From DAORHV01 sp964434575 (GTDB lineage: Bacteria; Patescibacteriota; Gracilibacteria; Peribacterales; Peribacteraceae): a stretch of DNA of 18,674 nt. Within the stretch, counting starts at the first letter, position 1; every line of letters begins with the position of its first letter. The stretch covers positions 1 through 18,674 of the forward strand of contig CAYSWB010000025.1 in the NCBI GenBank assembly GCA_964434575.1, read 5' to 3'. The notes beneath the pieces are model-generated. The model was not told where the DNA came from, did no database searches, and was given only the letters and a program-made list of their open reading frames with translations. Shown one piece after another: positions 6,051 through 12,665 of this stretch. The translations under genes and the position numbers were made by a program.

Positions 6051-6974
6051 ATGTACGACGTCCTCATCGTTGGCCTTGGTTGCGGCGGTTACACCGCGGC
6101 GGTGTACTGCGCCCGCTACAAGCTGAAGGTATTCATCGTGGGGGCCGACGAGGGCGGCATGGGTCAGACGGCCGCCGAGGTCGGCAACTGGCCGGGCATC
6201 ATCGAGATCAAGGGTCCGGACCTCATGGAGAATTTCAAGAAGCACGCGCTCAGCTTCGGTGACTTGGTCACGCACAAGATCAGCCGCGTGAAGGAGATCA
6301 TGAAAATCGACGGAGGCTTCCGTTTCACGCTGGGTGACGGCAGCACGGTGGAGGGCAAGACCATCATCTTCGCCACGGGCTCGAACAAGCGCCATCTCGG
6401 CGCTCCGGGTGAGGCCGAGTTCTCGGGCAAGGGCGTGACGTACTGCGCCACTTGCGACGCGTTCTTCTACCGCAACAAGACCGTCGCGGTGCTGGGCGGC
6501 GGCGACAGCGCCGTAGAAGGCGCGGCCATCGCGGCACAGGTGGCCAAGACCGTGTACCTGGTGCACCGCCGCGACACGTTCCGCGCCGAGCCGTACTGGG
6601 TGGAGAAAGTGAAGGAGAAGCAGAACATCGTCATGGTGCTGGAGCGCAACGTCACGCAGATCCTGGGCGACAAGAAGGTCACCGCCGTGAAACTCGACAA
6701 GCCGTTCAACGGCTCCGACCAATTGGCCGTGGACGGCGTGTTCATCGAGATCGGTTCCACGCCCGCCGTGGAGCTGCCGGTGTTGCTCGGTTGCGCGCTG
6801 GACGAGAAGGGTTTCCTCAAAGTGGATGCCGCGCAGCGCACCAACATCCCGGGCGTTTTCGGCGCCGGCGACGTGACCAGCGCCAGCAACCACTTCGCGC
6901 AGTTCACCACCGCGGCGGGGGAGGCCACCGTGGCCGCCAACAGCGCGTTCAACTACCTGCAGTCGGGTCACTAA
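6051..6974 (+). CDS. trxB: Thioredoxin reductase (NADPH)
   Basis: This cytoplasmic flavoenzyme passes electrons from NADPH through FAD and a redox disulfide to thioredoxin. The 307-residue length is normal for the low-molecular-weight class. An FAD-binding turn is at 8-13 (VGLGCGGYTAAVYCAR), with Cys-Gly where most homologues have Pro-Ala. The redox-active CATC is at 132-135 (TYCATCDAFFYR). The NADPH-binding GGGDSAVEGA is at 149-158, and HRRDTFR at 172-178 contains the arginines that select NADPH over NADH. The FAD-binding GVFGAGDVTS follows near 272-281. It sits after a strong terminator and has its own putative promoter. No thioredoxin gene is in the window. Confidence 0.95.
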   Translation: MYDVLIVGLGCGGYTAAVYCARYKLKVFIVGADEGGMGQTAAEVGNWPGIIEIKGPDLMENFKKHALSFGDLVTHKISRVKEIMKIDGGFRFTLGDGSTVEGKTIIFATGSNKRHLGAPGEAEFSGKGVTYCATCDAFFYRNKTVAVLGGGDSAVEGAAIAAQVAKTVYLVHRRDTFRAEPYWVEKVKEKQNIVMVLERNVTQILGDKKVTAVKLDKPFNGSDQLAVDGVFIEIGSTPAVELPVLLGCALDEKGFLKVDAAQRTNIPGVFGAGDVTSASNHFAQFTTAAGEATVAANSAFNYLQSGH

Positions 6975-6988
6975 ACGATCCGTTTTTT
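6973..6988 (+). terminator. Weak terminator-like hairpin after trxB
   Basis: AAACG-ATC-CGTTT forms a 5 bp stem with a three-base loop and runs into six T residues. The short AT-rich stem makes this tentative. It overlaps the trxB stop codon. Confidence 0.35.
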
Positions 6989-7033
6989 CTCGGATTCGGA
7001 GAGTCCGGCCGTATCTTTTGCCGTACCCGCCGC

Positions 7034-7039
7034 TACACT
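7034..7039 (+). promoter_or_regulatory. Putative -10 (TACACT) of the EamA gene
   Basis: TACACT ends seven bases before the GTG start at 7047, implying a leaderless message. The stretch 7016-7040 (TTTTGCCGT ... GCTACACTG) is nearly repeated before the NUDIX gene at 8171-8194. Confidence 0.5.
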
Positions 7040-7046
7040 GCAACGC

Positions 7047-7946
7047 GTGCTCTGGATCCCGTACATCCTCCTCTCCGCGCTCGGCTGGTCGCTGGTGAAC
7101 GTGCTCGATTCGCTGCTGGTGCGCCACTATGAAAAGCACCCGGCGGTCTTGATGTGGAGCCAGTCGCTATTCAGCGTCGTCGCACTACTCGTGCTGGCGT
7201 GTTTCACCGGCGTGCAGACGGATTGGTGGCCGCTACTGCTTGGTATCGGCCTGTCGGCGTATCTGGCGGACCTGATGTTCTTTTGGGTGCTCGACCGGTT
7301 GGACGTGTCGGTGGCCAACGGCGCTTGGCCGATCAACGCCATGTACCTGAGTGCGGTCGGCTTCGCCTTCTTTCACGAATCCTGGTCGGCCACGCAGGCC
7401 GTGGGCGCCGCGCTCATCGTCGGCGGCGTCCTGTTCCTGGCGTTCCACCATCCATCCAAGGGTTCATTACCCAGGACGTTTGGCATGCTGGCCGGGCTGG
7501 CACTGTTGTACGTGCCGACGTACGTGGCCAAGAAAGCGGCCCTGGAAGCGGGCCAGGACGTGACCGCGGTGTTTTTCTGGCTGATCATCGGCCGCGAGTC
7601 GCTGGCGTTCACGTTCCCGTGGTGCGTGCCCAAGCTTCGCGCGCGTATCCGCCACCTGGCCAAGGTCGCCGACTGGAAATTCTTCGCCATCGGCGCCGCC
7701 GTCATCGCGAGCTTCTTGTTCGGCGAGTACACCGGTGCTTTGGCGTATCTGCACGGCCCCATGTCGCTGGTGTCGGTGGCAAGCAACGTGCAGCCGTTCA
7801 TCGTCATCGCGCTGGCCGGCCTGCTGGCCTGGATCGTGCCTTCGCATGCGCCGAAGGAGCTGCTGACCGTGCGTTCGGTGGGCGTAAAACTGGTCAGTTT
7901 CATGGTGGTGTTCGGGGGTCTTGCGCTCCTCACTCTTCCCAAGTAA
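7047..7946 (+). CDS. EamA-family (DMT superfamily) membrane transporter
   Basis: The 299-residue product is very hydrophobic, with about ten predicted membrane helices arranged as two repeats of five. This is the usual plan of EamA/drug-metabolite transporters that move small metabolites across the inner membrane. First-repeat signs are LLSALGWSLVNVLDSLLVRHY, then SVANGAWPINAMYLSAVGFAFFHESWSATQAVGAALIVGGVLFLAF. The second repeat starts at about GMLAGLALLYVPTYVAKKAAL and includes GPMSLVSVASNVQPFIVIALAGLLAWI. The substrate is unknown. The start is GTG at 7047, seven bases after a -10-like TACACT. The next in-frame methionine would remove the first helices. The stop codon TAA is part of the TAAAGT hexamer before rpmG. 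Confidence 0.85.
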   Translation: MLWIPYILLSALGWSLVNVLDSLLVRHYEKHPAVLMWSQSLFSVVALLVLACFTGVQTDWWPLLLGIGLSAYLADLMFFWVLDRLDVSVANGAWPINAMYLSAVGFAFFHESWSATQAVGAALIVGGVLFLAFHHPSKGSLPRTFGMLAGLALLYVPTYVAKKAALEAGQDVTAVFFWLIIGRESLAFTFPWCVPKLRARIRHLAKVADWKFFAIGAAVIASFLFGEYTGALAYLHGPMSLVSVASNVQPFIVIALAGLLAWIVPSHAPKELLTVRSVGVKLVSFMVVFGGLALLTLPK

Positions 7947-7949
7947 AGT
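7944..7949 (+). promoter_or_regulatory. Putative -10 (TAAAGT) of rpmG
   Basis: TAAAGT begins at the stop codon of the EamA gene and ends nine bases before the bL33 ATG at 7959. Read-through from upstream is an alternative. Confidence 0.35.
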
Positions 7950-7958
7950 AGCGCGGCT

Positions 7959-8141
7959 ATGCCACGAGGTAAGGGTACCGTTTACGCCGGCTACTGCACT
8001 ACGGAAGGATGCGGAATGCGCATCTGCACCGTGCGCATCCTGAAGTCCAAGAAGGCGGACTTCCGGGAGCTGCACAAGTACTGCCCCAACTGCAAGAAGC
8101 GCGTGAAGGTGAAGCTGAAGGAAGAAAAGCACTCCAGCTAA
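7959..8141 (+). CDS. rpmG: 50S ribosomal protein bL33, zinc-ribbon type
   Basis: The 60-residue basic protein ends in RELHKYCPNCKKRVKVKLKEEK, which follows the bL33 pattern ELKKYCPxCxKHTxHKE. bL33 sits near the tRNA exit site of the large subunit. The second zinc-knuckle pair is C42 and C45. The first pair is unusual: C13 and C18 are four residues apart (CTTEGC) rather than two, with another Cys at 23. Zinc-binding (C+) forms of bL33 are known, while this spacing looks lineage-specific. The N-terminal MPRGKGTVYAGY is also longer than in common bL33. An alternative is another small zinc-ribbon ribosomal protein, but the C-terminal half favours bL33. Confidence 0.75.
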   Translation: MPRGKGTVYAGYCTTEGCGMRICTVRILKSKKADFRELHKYCPNCKKRVKVKLKEEKHSS

Positions 8142-8150
8142 CACGACCGG

Positions 8151-8174
8151 CCAAAGCGGATTCTTTGGGTTTTT
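8151..8174 (+). terminator. Terminator-like hairpin after rpmG
   Basis: CCAAAG (8151-8156) pairs with CTTTGG (8163-8168) around a six-base loop and is followed by GTTTTT. The stem is only 6 bp, so termination may be partial. Confidence 0.5.
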
Positions 8175-8187
8175 GCCGTGTCCGCGC

Positions 8188-8193
8188 TACAGT
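8188..8193 (+). promoter_or_regulatory. Putative -10 (TACAGT) of the NUDIX gene
   Basis: TACAGT ends seven bases before the ATG at 8201. The context TTTTGCCGT (8171-8179) then GCTACAGTG (8186-8194) repeats the one before the EamA gene, so the two genes may respond to the same factor. Confidence 0.5.
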
Positions 8194-8200
8194 GGCGTCC

Positions 8201-8695
8201 ATGCAGCCCAAGCAGAAGAGATACAGACACGCCGTTTCGGCCCTGGTGCTGCGCCCCACGGAAGTCTGCGCCCCCGGCGGGGCGTGTTCGACGGTGCATC
8301 AGATCCTGCTTCTGCATAAGCCGCGCATCCACGACGCGTGGCAGTTGCCGCAGGGCGGCGTGGAGGCTGGGGAGAACATCGAGCAGGCCGCCGCGCGCGA
8401 GGTGGAGGAAGAGGCGGGCATCAAGCTGGGTCCGGCGCTCTTGAGCAGCTGTCATACGTACTCGTACGATTTCCCGCCCGAGTTCGTGGCGCGCCACAAC
8501 CCCATCAACGACGGGCAGAAGCTGTGCTTCGTGGTGTTCGTGGCACCCAAGGACGCGGTCATCAAGGTGGACCAACGCGAGGTGGACGCGTACGCGTGGA
8601 TTTTGCCCGAGCAGCTGCCGCAGTACATCACGCGCAAGAAGTACCTGGACGTCATCCATGAGGTCATGAAGGAATACGCGCCGAAATTGGGGTAA
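8201..8695 (+). CDS. NUDIX hydrolase, RppH-like
   Basis: NUDIX enzymes cleave nucleoside-diphosphate-linked compounds. The complete box Gx5Ex7REUxEExGU is visible at 52-74 (GGVEAGENIEQAAAREVEEEAG), with E67, E70 and E71 as metal ligands. The preceding WQLPQGG resembles the WQFPQGG of RNA pyrophosphohydrolase RppH and of dinucleoside polyphosphate hydrolases, and the HTYSYDFPPEF region fits that subgroup. RppH converts 5'-triphosphate mRNA ends to monophosphate and so starts decay. Small-molecule nucleotide cleaning is the alternative. The 164-residue length is normal. A short insert with two Cys (EVCAPGGACSTVH, residues 21-33) sits in the first strand pair. The start at 8201 follows the -10 by seven bases. 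recF begins only nine bases after its stop. Confidence 0.82.
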   Translation: MQPKQKRYRHAVSALVLRPTEVCAPGGACSTVHQILLLHKPRIHDAWQLPQGGVEAGENIEQAAAREVEEEAGIKLGPALLSSCHTYSYDFPPEFVARHNPINDGQKLCFVVFVAPKDAVIKVDQREVDAYAWILPEQLPQYITRKKYLDVIHEVMKEYAPKLG

Positions 8696-8698
8696 GCT
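8693..8698 (+). promoter_or_regulatory. Putative -10 (TAAGCT) of recF
   Basis: TAAGCT overlaps the stop codon of the NUDIX gene and ends six bases before the GTG at 8705. With only nine bases between the genes, co-transcription is also possible. Confidence 0.35.
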
Positions 8699-8704
8699 CC
8701 GGCC

Positions 8705-9808
8705 GTGCGCATCACGTCGTTGCTTCTGGACAGATTCCGCTCCCACCGCGCGTTGGAGCTTGGATTCGATGCGTCCGGCATCGAGGCGTTCGTGGGCGAG
8801 AACGGCAGCGGCAAGACCAACTTGGTCGAGGCGGTGTCGTATTTGTCGCTGGGGCGTTCGGCCATCGGTGCCAAGACCGAGGACGTGGTGCGGTGGGGCG
8901 AGACGTTCTTCAAGGTCCGTGCCGCCACGGTGTCCGACGCGGGAGAAGAGCACGTGCTGGAGACCGTGTTCCAGCTGTCGCCGCGCAAATCCAAGGCCTT
9001 CTTCGTCAACGACGTCCGCACGCCTTTCGCGGAGTTCGTCGGCTTGTTGCCGTCGGTGACCTTTCTGCCGCAGGACTTGGGCCTGTTCACCGGCGGACCG
9101 GACCGCCGGCGCAGCGTGCTCGACGGTTTGCTCGCCCAGCTGGATCCGGCATTCTTGCCGCTGCGGATGGAATACGAGCGCATCCTCAAGCAGCGCAACG
9201 CGCTGCTGAAGCGTATCGCCGAGGGTCAGGCGCGCGAGTCCGAACTCGACCCGTGGGACGCCGACATGGCCGACAGCGGCGCCCGGTTGCAGCGCAAGCG
9301 CATGGACGTGGCCGAAGGCTGGAACGCCGGCTTTCCGGCGCACGTGCGTGAATTGGGCGAAACCTGGAAGGACATCGCTGTCCAGTACCTGCGCAAGACC
9401 GAGGGATCCGATGCCGGCCGGCTGCGTGAGGAGCTGGCGGCGCAGTTGCAGCACTACCGTTCACGCGACGTGATCGTGGGTTCCACTACCGTCGGCCCGC
9501 ACCGCGACGACTGGCGCGTGACGGCCGACGGGCGCGACATCGGCACGTTCGCCTCGCGCGGACAGCAGCGGGCCAGCCTGCTGGCGCTCCTGTTCACGTG
9601 CATGGACCAGTTCCGCACCATCAAGAACGAGCAGCCGCTGGTGCTGTTGGACGACGTGTTCTCGGAACTCGATGACCGCCATCAGCACGCGCTTCTCACG
9701 TCACTTGCCGGCTGCCAGACGTTCCTGACGTCCACGCACCTTCCCGACGACATCGGAGCGCCGGTGCACCGTTGGGACGCTTCGCGCGGCGGCATCGTTC
9801 GCGCCTGA
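8705..9808 (+). CDS. recF: DNA replication and repair protein RecF
   Basis: RecF is an SMC-like ATPase that, with RecO and RecR, helps load RecA at single-strand gaps. The 367-residue length is typical. The Walker A motif is GENGSGKT at 31-38. QDLGLFTGGPDRRRSVLDGLL (123-143) is a strongly conserved RecF section. The ABC signature is SRGQQRA at 284-290, and Walker B with D-loop is PLVLLDDVFSELDDRH at 311-326. The start is GTG at 8705, giving the family N-terminus MRITSLLLDRFRSH. It is not beside dnaA, dnaN or gyrB as in many bacteria. Its last 108 bases are antisense to the end of ruvC, so the two recombination genes converge and overlap. Confidence 0.96.
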   Translation: MRITSLLLDRFRSHRALELGFDASGIEAFVGENGSGKTNLVEAVSYLSLGRSAIGAKTEDVVRWGETFFKVRAATVSDAGEEHVLETVFQLSPRKSKAFFVNDVRTPFAEFVGLLPSVTFLPQDLGLFTGGPDRRRSVLDGLLAQLDPAFLPLRMEYERILKQRNALLKRIAEGQARESELDPWDADMADSGARLQRKRMDVAEGWNAGFPAHVRELGETWKDIAVQYLRKTEGSDAGRLREELAAQLQHYRSRDVIVGSTTVGPHRDDWRVTADGRDIGTFASRGQQRASLLALLFTCMDQFRTIKNEQPLVLLDDVFSELDDRHQHALLTSLAGCQTFLTSTHLPDDIGAPVHRWDASRGGIVRA

Positions 9809-10273
9809 CGTGAACGCTCCGTAGAGCGCCAGGGCCAGCGCGTCGGCGGCGTCCACCGGCGTCGGAATTTCATCCAGTTTCAGCGTGCGCACCACCATGT
9901 CCTGCACCTGACGCTTGTCGGCGCGGCCATCGCCCGTCACGCACGATTTCAGCTGCAGGGGAGTGGGTTCAAGCACGCGGATACCCCGCTTCGCCAGCGT
10001 CACCAGGATGACGCCGCGCGCCTGCGACACGTCGATGGCGGATTGCTTATTGGCCGCGAAGAACAGTTTCTCCACCACCGCCAGGTCCGGCTTGGCTTCG
10101 GCAAGGTACGCCTCGAGGTCTTCGGCGAGTTCGCGAAGCCGCTCCGGCAGCGGCATGCCGGCCGGCGTCGTGATCGCCAGCCAGTCCTCGGCTTGCACGC
10201 GCCGCCGTGCGTCCATGGTCACCAAACCCACGCCGGCGACGGCCAAACCCGGATCGATTCCCAGGATGCGCAT
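9701..10273 (-). CDS. ruvC: Holliday junction resolvase RuvC
   Basis: RuvC cuts four-way DNA junctions as a dimer together with RuvAB. All four catalytic acids are present: D7 (GIDPGLAVAG), E68 (VVEKLFF), D141 and D144 (VDAADALALAL). TGDGRADKRQVQDMV at 113-127 is also a family hallmark. The ATG at 10273 gives the exact family start MRILGIDPG, with TAGGGT seven bases upstream. The conserved domain ends near residue 152, but the frame runs on to 190. The additional 35 or so residues, rich in Arg and Ala, are encoded entirely in the region antisense to the 3' end of recF. This tail matches no domain I know and could be a product of overprinting. No ruvA or ruvB is in the window. Confidence 0.95.
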   Translation of the reverse strand: MRILGIDPGLAVAGVGLVTMDARRRVQAEDWLAITTPAGMPLPERLRELAEDLEAYLAEAKPDLAVVEKLFFAANKQSAIDVSQARGVILVTLAKRGIRVLEPTPLQLKSCVTGDGRADKRQVQDMVVRTLKLDEIPTPVDAADALALALYGAFTSGANDAAARSVPTVHRRSDVVGKVRGRQERLAAGK

Positions 10274-10280
10274 GGACCTG

Positions 10281-10286
10281 ACCCTA
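10281..10286 (-). promoter_or_regulatory. Putative -10 (TAGGGT) of ruvC
   Basis: TAGGGT on the minus strand ends seven bases before the ruvC ATG. It keeps only the T, A and final T of the consensus and has no obvious -35. Confidence 0.35.
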
Positions 10287-10321
10287 CGCGGTCGCTTTTC
10301 CCCGCGTCAAGCCGCCGTTTC

Positions 10322-10349
10322 TTGCCATCGAATCCGTTCCCCGTATTCT
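10322..10349 (+). promoter_or_regulatory. Promoter TTGCCA-16-TATTCT of the gene at 10356
   Basis: TTGCCA (10322-10327), 16 bases and TATTCT (10344-10349) form a reasonable sigma-70 promoter. The -10 ends six bases before the ATG at 10356, so the message should be leaderless and that ATG the right start. Confidence 0.55.
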
Positions 10350-10355
10350 TTGTGC

Positions 10356-11024
10356 ATGTCCGCATCCGCAGCCGCACCCGAACGTGAGCCCAGACTACGG
10401 AGCCGTCCGTCGGATAACCGTCTGCTGTCTCCGTCCGAAGGCAAGAGAGTGAAGAAGGGGATGAGCCGCAGGGCCAAGGTGCTGTTGGCGTCGGGTTTGG
10501 CGCTGGGTGCCGCGGCCGTGGGCGGCGTGGTCGCCAAGCAGCGATTCGACGCGCTCGCCCCGCTGGATCAGCTGGACGTGGCCAACCGCATGGTCCGAGG
10601 TACGGACTGGTTCCCGTGGCTCAGTGGGCGCATCCGCTCCATGCGCGATGCCGGCATTATGCGCGGCCTGAACAGCCCGGATACCAATCTCACGATGCTG
10701 CAGAAGGCGGAGCTTGCAAACCGCGTCCTCGCCACGCCCGACGTCGCGCCGGAGGTGCGCGCCGCCGTGGCCGCCAAGCGCGACGCCGCCGTGCGACAGG
10801 GCGTGACTGATTTTTCGGACAATGCCCGCACGTGGCTGCGTTCCTTCGGCTCGTCGCTGAACGGCGGTGGCATGAAGACACCCGTCCCGTCCCCCGAGCC
10901 TCTGCCGATGCCGAAGGTCGATACCGCACCCAAGACCGATCCCATGCCGAAGGTCGACACAGCGCCCAAGACCGATCCCATGCCCATGCCAAGGCCACGC
11001 CGCCTCCAGCCGGGAGACAAGTAA
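10356..11024 (+). CDS. Membrane-anchored protein with C-terminal Pro-rich 12-aa repeats
   Basis: The family is not recognised. The 222-residue product has a basic, disordered-looking N-terminus (1-40). One membrane helix follows (about 42-60, VLLASGLALGAAAVGGVVA), then a helical middle (about 65-165, with LDVANRMVRGTDWFPWLSGR and LQKAELANRVLATPDVAPEV). The Pro-rich tail holds two exact copies of MPKVDTAPKTDP (185-196 and 197-208), then MPMPRPRR. The tail resembles Pro/Lys linkers of envelope proteins that cross wall material. Basic residues before the helix suggest the N-terminus is inside. The frame is open upstream (antisense to ruvC) to 9915, but the promoter fixes the start at 10356. It is followed by a second envelope-type gene with its own promoter. 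Confidence 0.7.
   Translation: MSASAAAPEREPRLRSRPSDNRLLSPSEGKRVKKGMSRRAKVLLASGLALGAAAVGGVVAKQRFDALAPLDQLDVANRMVRGTDWFPWLSGRIRSMRDAGIMRGLNSPDTNLTMLQKAELANRVLATPDVAPEVRAAVAAKRDAAVRQGVTDFSDNARTWLRSFGSSLNGGGMKTPVPSPEPLPMPKVDTAPKTDPMPKVDTAPKTDPMPMPRPRRLQPGDK
10908..10979 (+). repeat. Two tandem 36 bp coding repeats
   Basis: Units 10908-10943 and 10944-10979 differ at three positions (GAT/GAC, ACC/ACA, GCA/GCG), all silent, so both encode MPKVDTAPKTDP. A third ATGCC begins at 10980 but the repeat does not continue. Confidence 0.9.
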
Positions 11025-11036
11025 TCCTGGGTTCGG

Positions 11037-11059
11037 CGTCTTCCGGAAAGAGGCGTTTT
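11037..11059 (+). terminator. Weak terminator-like hairpin
   Basis: CGTCTT (11037-11042) can pair with GAGGCG (11050-11055) using two G-T pairs around a seven-base loop, and TTTT follows. It would end the 10356 gene. The next promoter begins at once. Confidence 0.35.
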
Positions 11060-11069
11060 CTGCTATACT
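11055..11069 (+). promoter_or_regulatory. Extended -10 promoter (TGCTATACT) of the gene at 11094
   Basis: GTTTTCTGCTATACT contains a full extended -10. All 15 bases are identical to the promoter of the FAD monooxygenase at 3876-3890 on the other strand. The GTG start at 11094 lies 24 bases after the hexamer, giving a short leader. Confidence 0.65.
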
Positions 11070-11093
11070 AAAACGAAATATCCACATCCGATC

Positions 11094-12614
11094 GTGCCCG
11101 CCTTCCGCAAGCACCGGCATCTCGTGGCCGTCCCGCTGACCCTCGCGCTGCTGATGGGGGTGCTGGCGTCGAACCCGGGTGACCGCCAGCCGGCGTCCGC
11201 GCAGCGGTTCGACGGCTTGCTGAGTGCCGCACATCCTCTTGCCGACGTCCGCGCCGATGTGACCTTCGCCGCCGAGCCGTCCGTGCACGGCACGTTGTCG
11301 GCGGGAGGCACGCTGGAAGGCGACGGACGTTCCGCCGTGCTGCGCGCGGGCGCCGTTTTGGTGCGTACCAGCGGAGTGTTCAGCCTGGAGGCCGGTTCAG
11401 CCGCCGTCCACGGCGTGCGCACCGCATGGTATGCGCTGCAGGAAGATGCGGGCACGACCGTGGTCGCGCTCGCCGCGCCCATCGCCGTCGTCGTTCGTGG
11501 CGAGACGCTGGTCTTGTCGGCCGGCGATCAGCTCCGCGTTTCCGCCGATGCGGAAAAGGCTCCGCAACGCTCGACGGTTCCGCTCGGCTGGCTGCAGGAG
11601 CAGATGGGCCGCCTGGCCGCACTGCCGCCCGACGCCGTGAATCTGCAGACGTTCATTCCGGATTCCTCACCGCTGCGCGCCCTGCGCGACGCCGTGCAGG
11701 TCCGTGACTACTCCCGCGCCCTCGCGTTCGCCAAAGACCCCGGCAACGAGCCGGCGCTCCATGCCGACGCACACCGTCTCGCGGTGGCCGCCGTGCTGGC
11801 CGACCTGGCCGGACGCGGCCACGTCGATGCCGACGGACTTTCCTTGGCGCTGCGCTGCGCCACCATTCTCAGCGCCGACGTTCCGTTCGACCGCTACCTC
11901 AGCGTCTCGTATGGCATCGGCAGGCTTTCCGCCGATGACCGCGGCGACGAGGTGCTGGCGGACGCCTTCGTCGTCGGCGACGATGCCGCCCGCTGGGCCG
12001 CGCTCTTGTCCGATGTCGCCCATGCCACCTCGTTGCCGGTGCCCGACGCGTTCGCGGACCGTTGGCGCAAGCTGGTGGAGCGCACCGCCGCCACCGATGC
12101 CGCCGCGGCGTCCGTGCTTATCGCGCAGGCCGCCGACTTGTCCGTGGAATGGGAAGACCGCGGGTATCCGCTGCATGCCCGCTCCTGGGACGATGCCGTC
12201 CGTACGGCCGCGCAATTCGCCAGGCCCTTGCTCGGCGACGGTGACCGCGTCGTGATGGATCAGGCGTTGCTTTCCGCCGCCGCCAAGGCGCTCCCTGCCA
12301 AACCCGCCGAGAAGCCGTCTTCCAGCAGCTCGTCCGCACCCGTCGCCACCCTGCCTCCCGACGAGCTGGTCGCGCGCGCCAGGCAGGCCGTTCTCGCGCG
12401 CGGCGGCATGCTGTCCACCGCCACGTCGTTCGTCGCGCCGCCGTCCGAGCCCGACGCCGTGCGCGTGCTGGGCGCCGTGTTCCCGACCAAAGCCGGCGAT
12501 GCCTCGTTCGACTTCACGTACCGCCCGCTGCAAGACACCCTCGACCGCATCGTGCTGGAAGGACGCCTGTTCCCCAACACGCTGACGTTCGACCAGTTCC
12601 TGTCCGGACTCTAA
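11094..12614 (+). CDS. Large exported protein with possible FecR-like region
   Basis: No family is firmly recognised. The 506-residue product starts with basic residues and a hydrophobic segment (LVAVPLTLALLMGVLASN, about 10-27), then PASAQRF, a plausible signal-peptidase site near 35. Residues 45-150 contain strand-rich segments such as GSAAVHGVRTAWYALQEDAG and IAVVVRGETLVLSAGDQLRVS. These recall FecR-type domains, where a charged-poor beta sheet surrounds a V-x-G-T/V-R-x-x core. The middle part (170-400) is Ala-rich and helical. A Ser-rich linker (KPSSSSSSAPV, about 405-415) separates a last domain that includes ASFDFTYRPLQDTLDRIVLEGRLFPNTLTFDQFL. The start is GTG at 11094, and I saw no earlier ATG. 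GC content and codon use match the neighbours. A strong bidirectional terminator follows. Confidence 0.65.
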   Translation: MPAFRKHRHLVAVPLTLALLMGVLASNPGDRQPASAQRFDGLLSAAHPLADVRADVTFAAEPSVHGTLSAGGTLEGDGRSAVLRAGAVLVRTSGVFSLEAGSAAVHGVRTAWYALQEDAGTTVVALAAPIAVVVRGETLVLSAGDQLRVSADAEKAPQRSTVPLGWLQEQMGRLAALPPDAVNLQTFIPDSSPLRALRDAVQVRDYSRALAFAKDPGNEPALHADAHRLAVAAVLADLAGRGHVDADGLSLALRCATILSADVPFDRYLSVSYGIGRLSADDRGDEVLADAFVVGDDAARWAALLSDVAHATSLPVPDAFADRWRKLVERTAATDAAAASVLIAQAADLSVEWEDRGYPLHARSWDDAVRTAAQFARPLLGDGDRVVMDQALLSAAAKALPAKPAEKPSSSSSSAPVATLPPDELVARARQAVLARGGMLSTATSFVAPPSEPDAVRVLGAVFPTKAGDASFDFTYRPLQDTLDRIVLEGRLFPNTLTFDQFLSGL

Positions 12615-12615
12615 C

Positions 12616-12646
12616 AAAAAGGCCTCCCGTTCGGTGAGGCCCTTTT
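12616..12646. terminator. Bidirectional terminator between two convergent genes
   Basis: GGCCTC and GAGGCC pair around CCGTTCGGT, with A5 before and TTTT after. The hairpin can end both the 506-residue gene (+) and the DUF378 gene (-), whose stop is 20 bases away. Confidence 0.85.
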
Positions 12647-12665
12647 GCATCGTGGGATCTTCAGA

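Noticed and set aside
5919..7139. 406-residue minus-strand frame opposite trxB
   Set aside because: trxB is certain on the + strand. The frame's His/Arg/Val-rich composition is that of an antisense shadow.
8138..9454. 438-residue minus-strand frame opposite the NUDIX gene and recF
   Set aside because: Both + strand genes have complete family motifs. Long antisense frames are expected in DNA with GC-rich third positions.
10908..10979. Tandem repeat as a start of a CRISPR or minisatellite array
   Set aside because: There are only two 36 bp units with no spacers, lying in frame inside a coding region.
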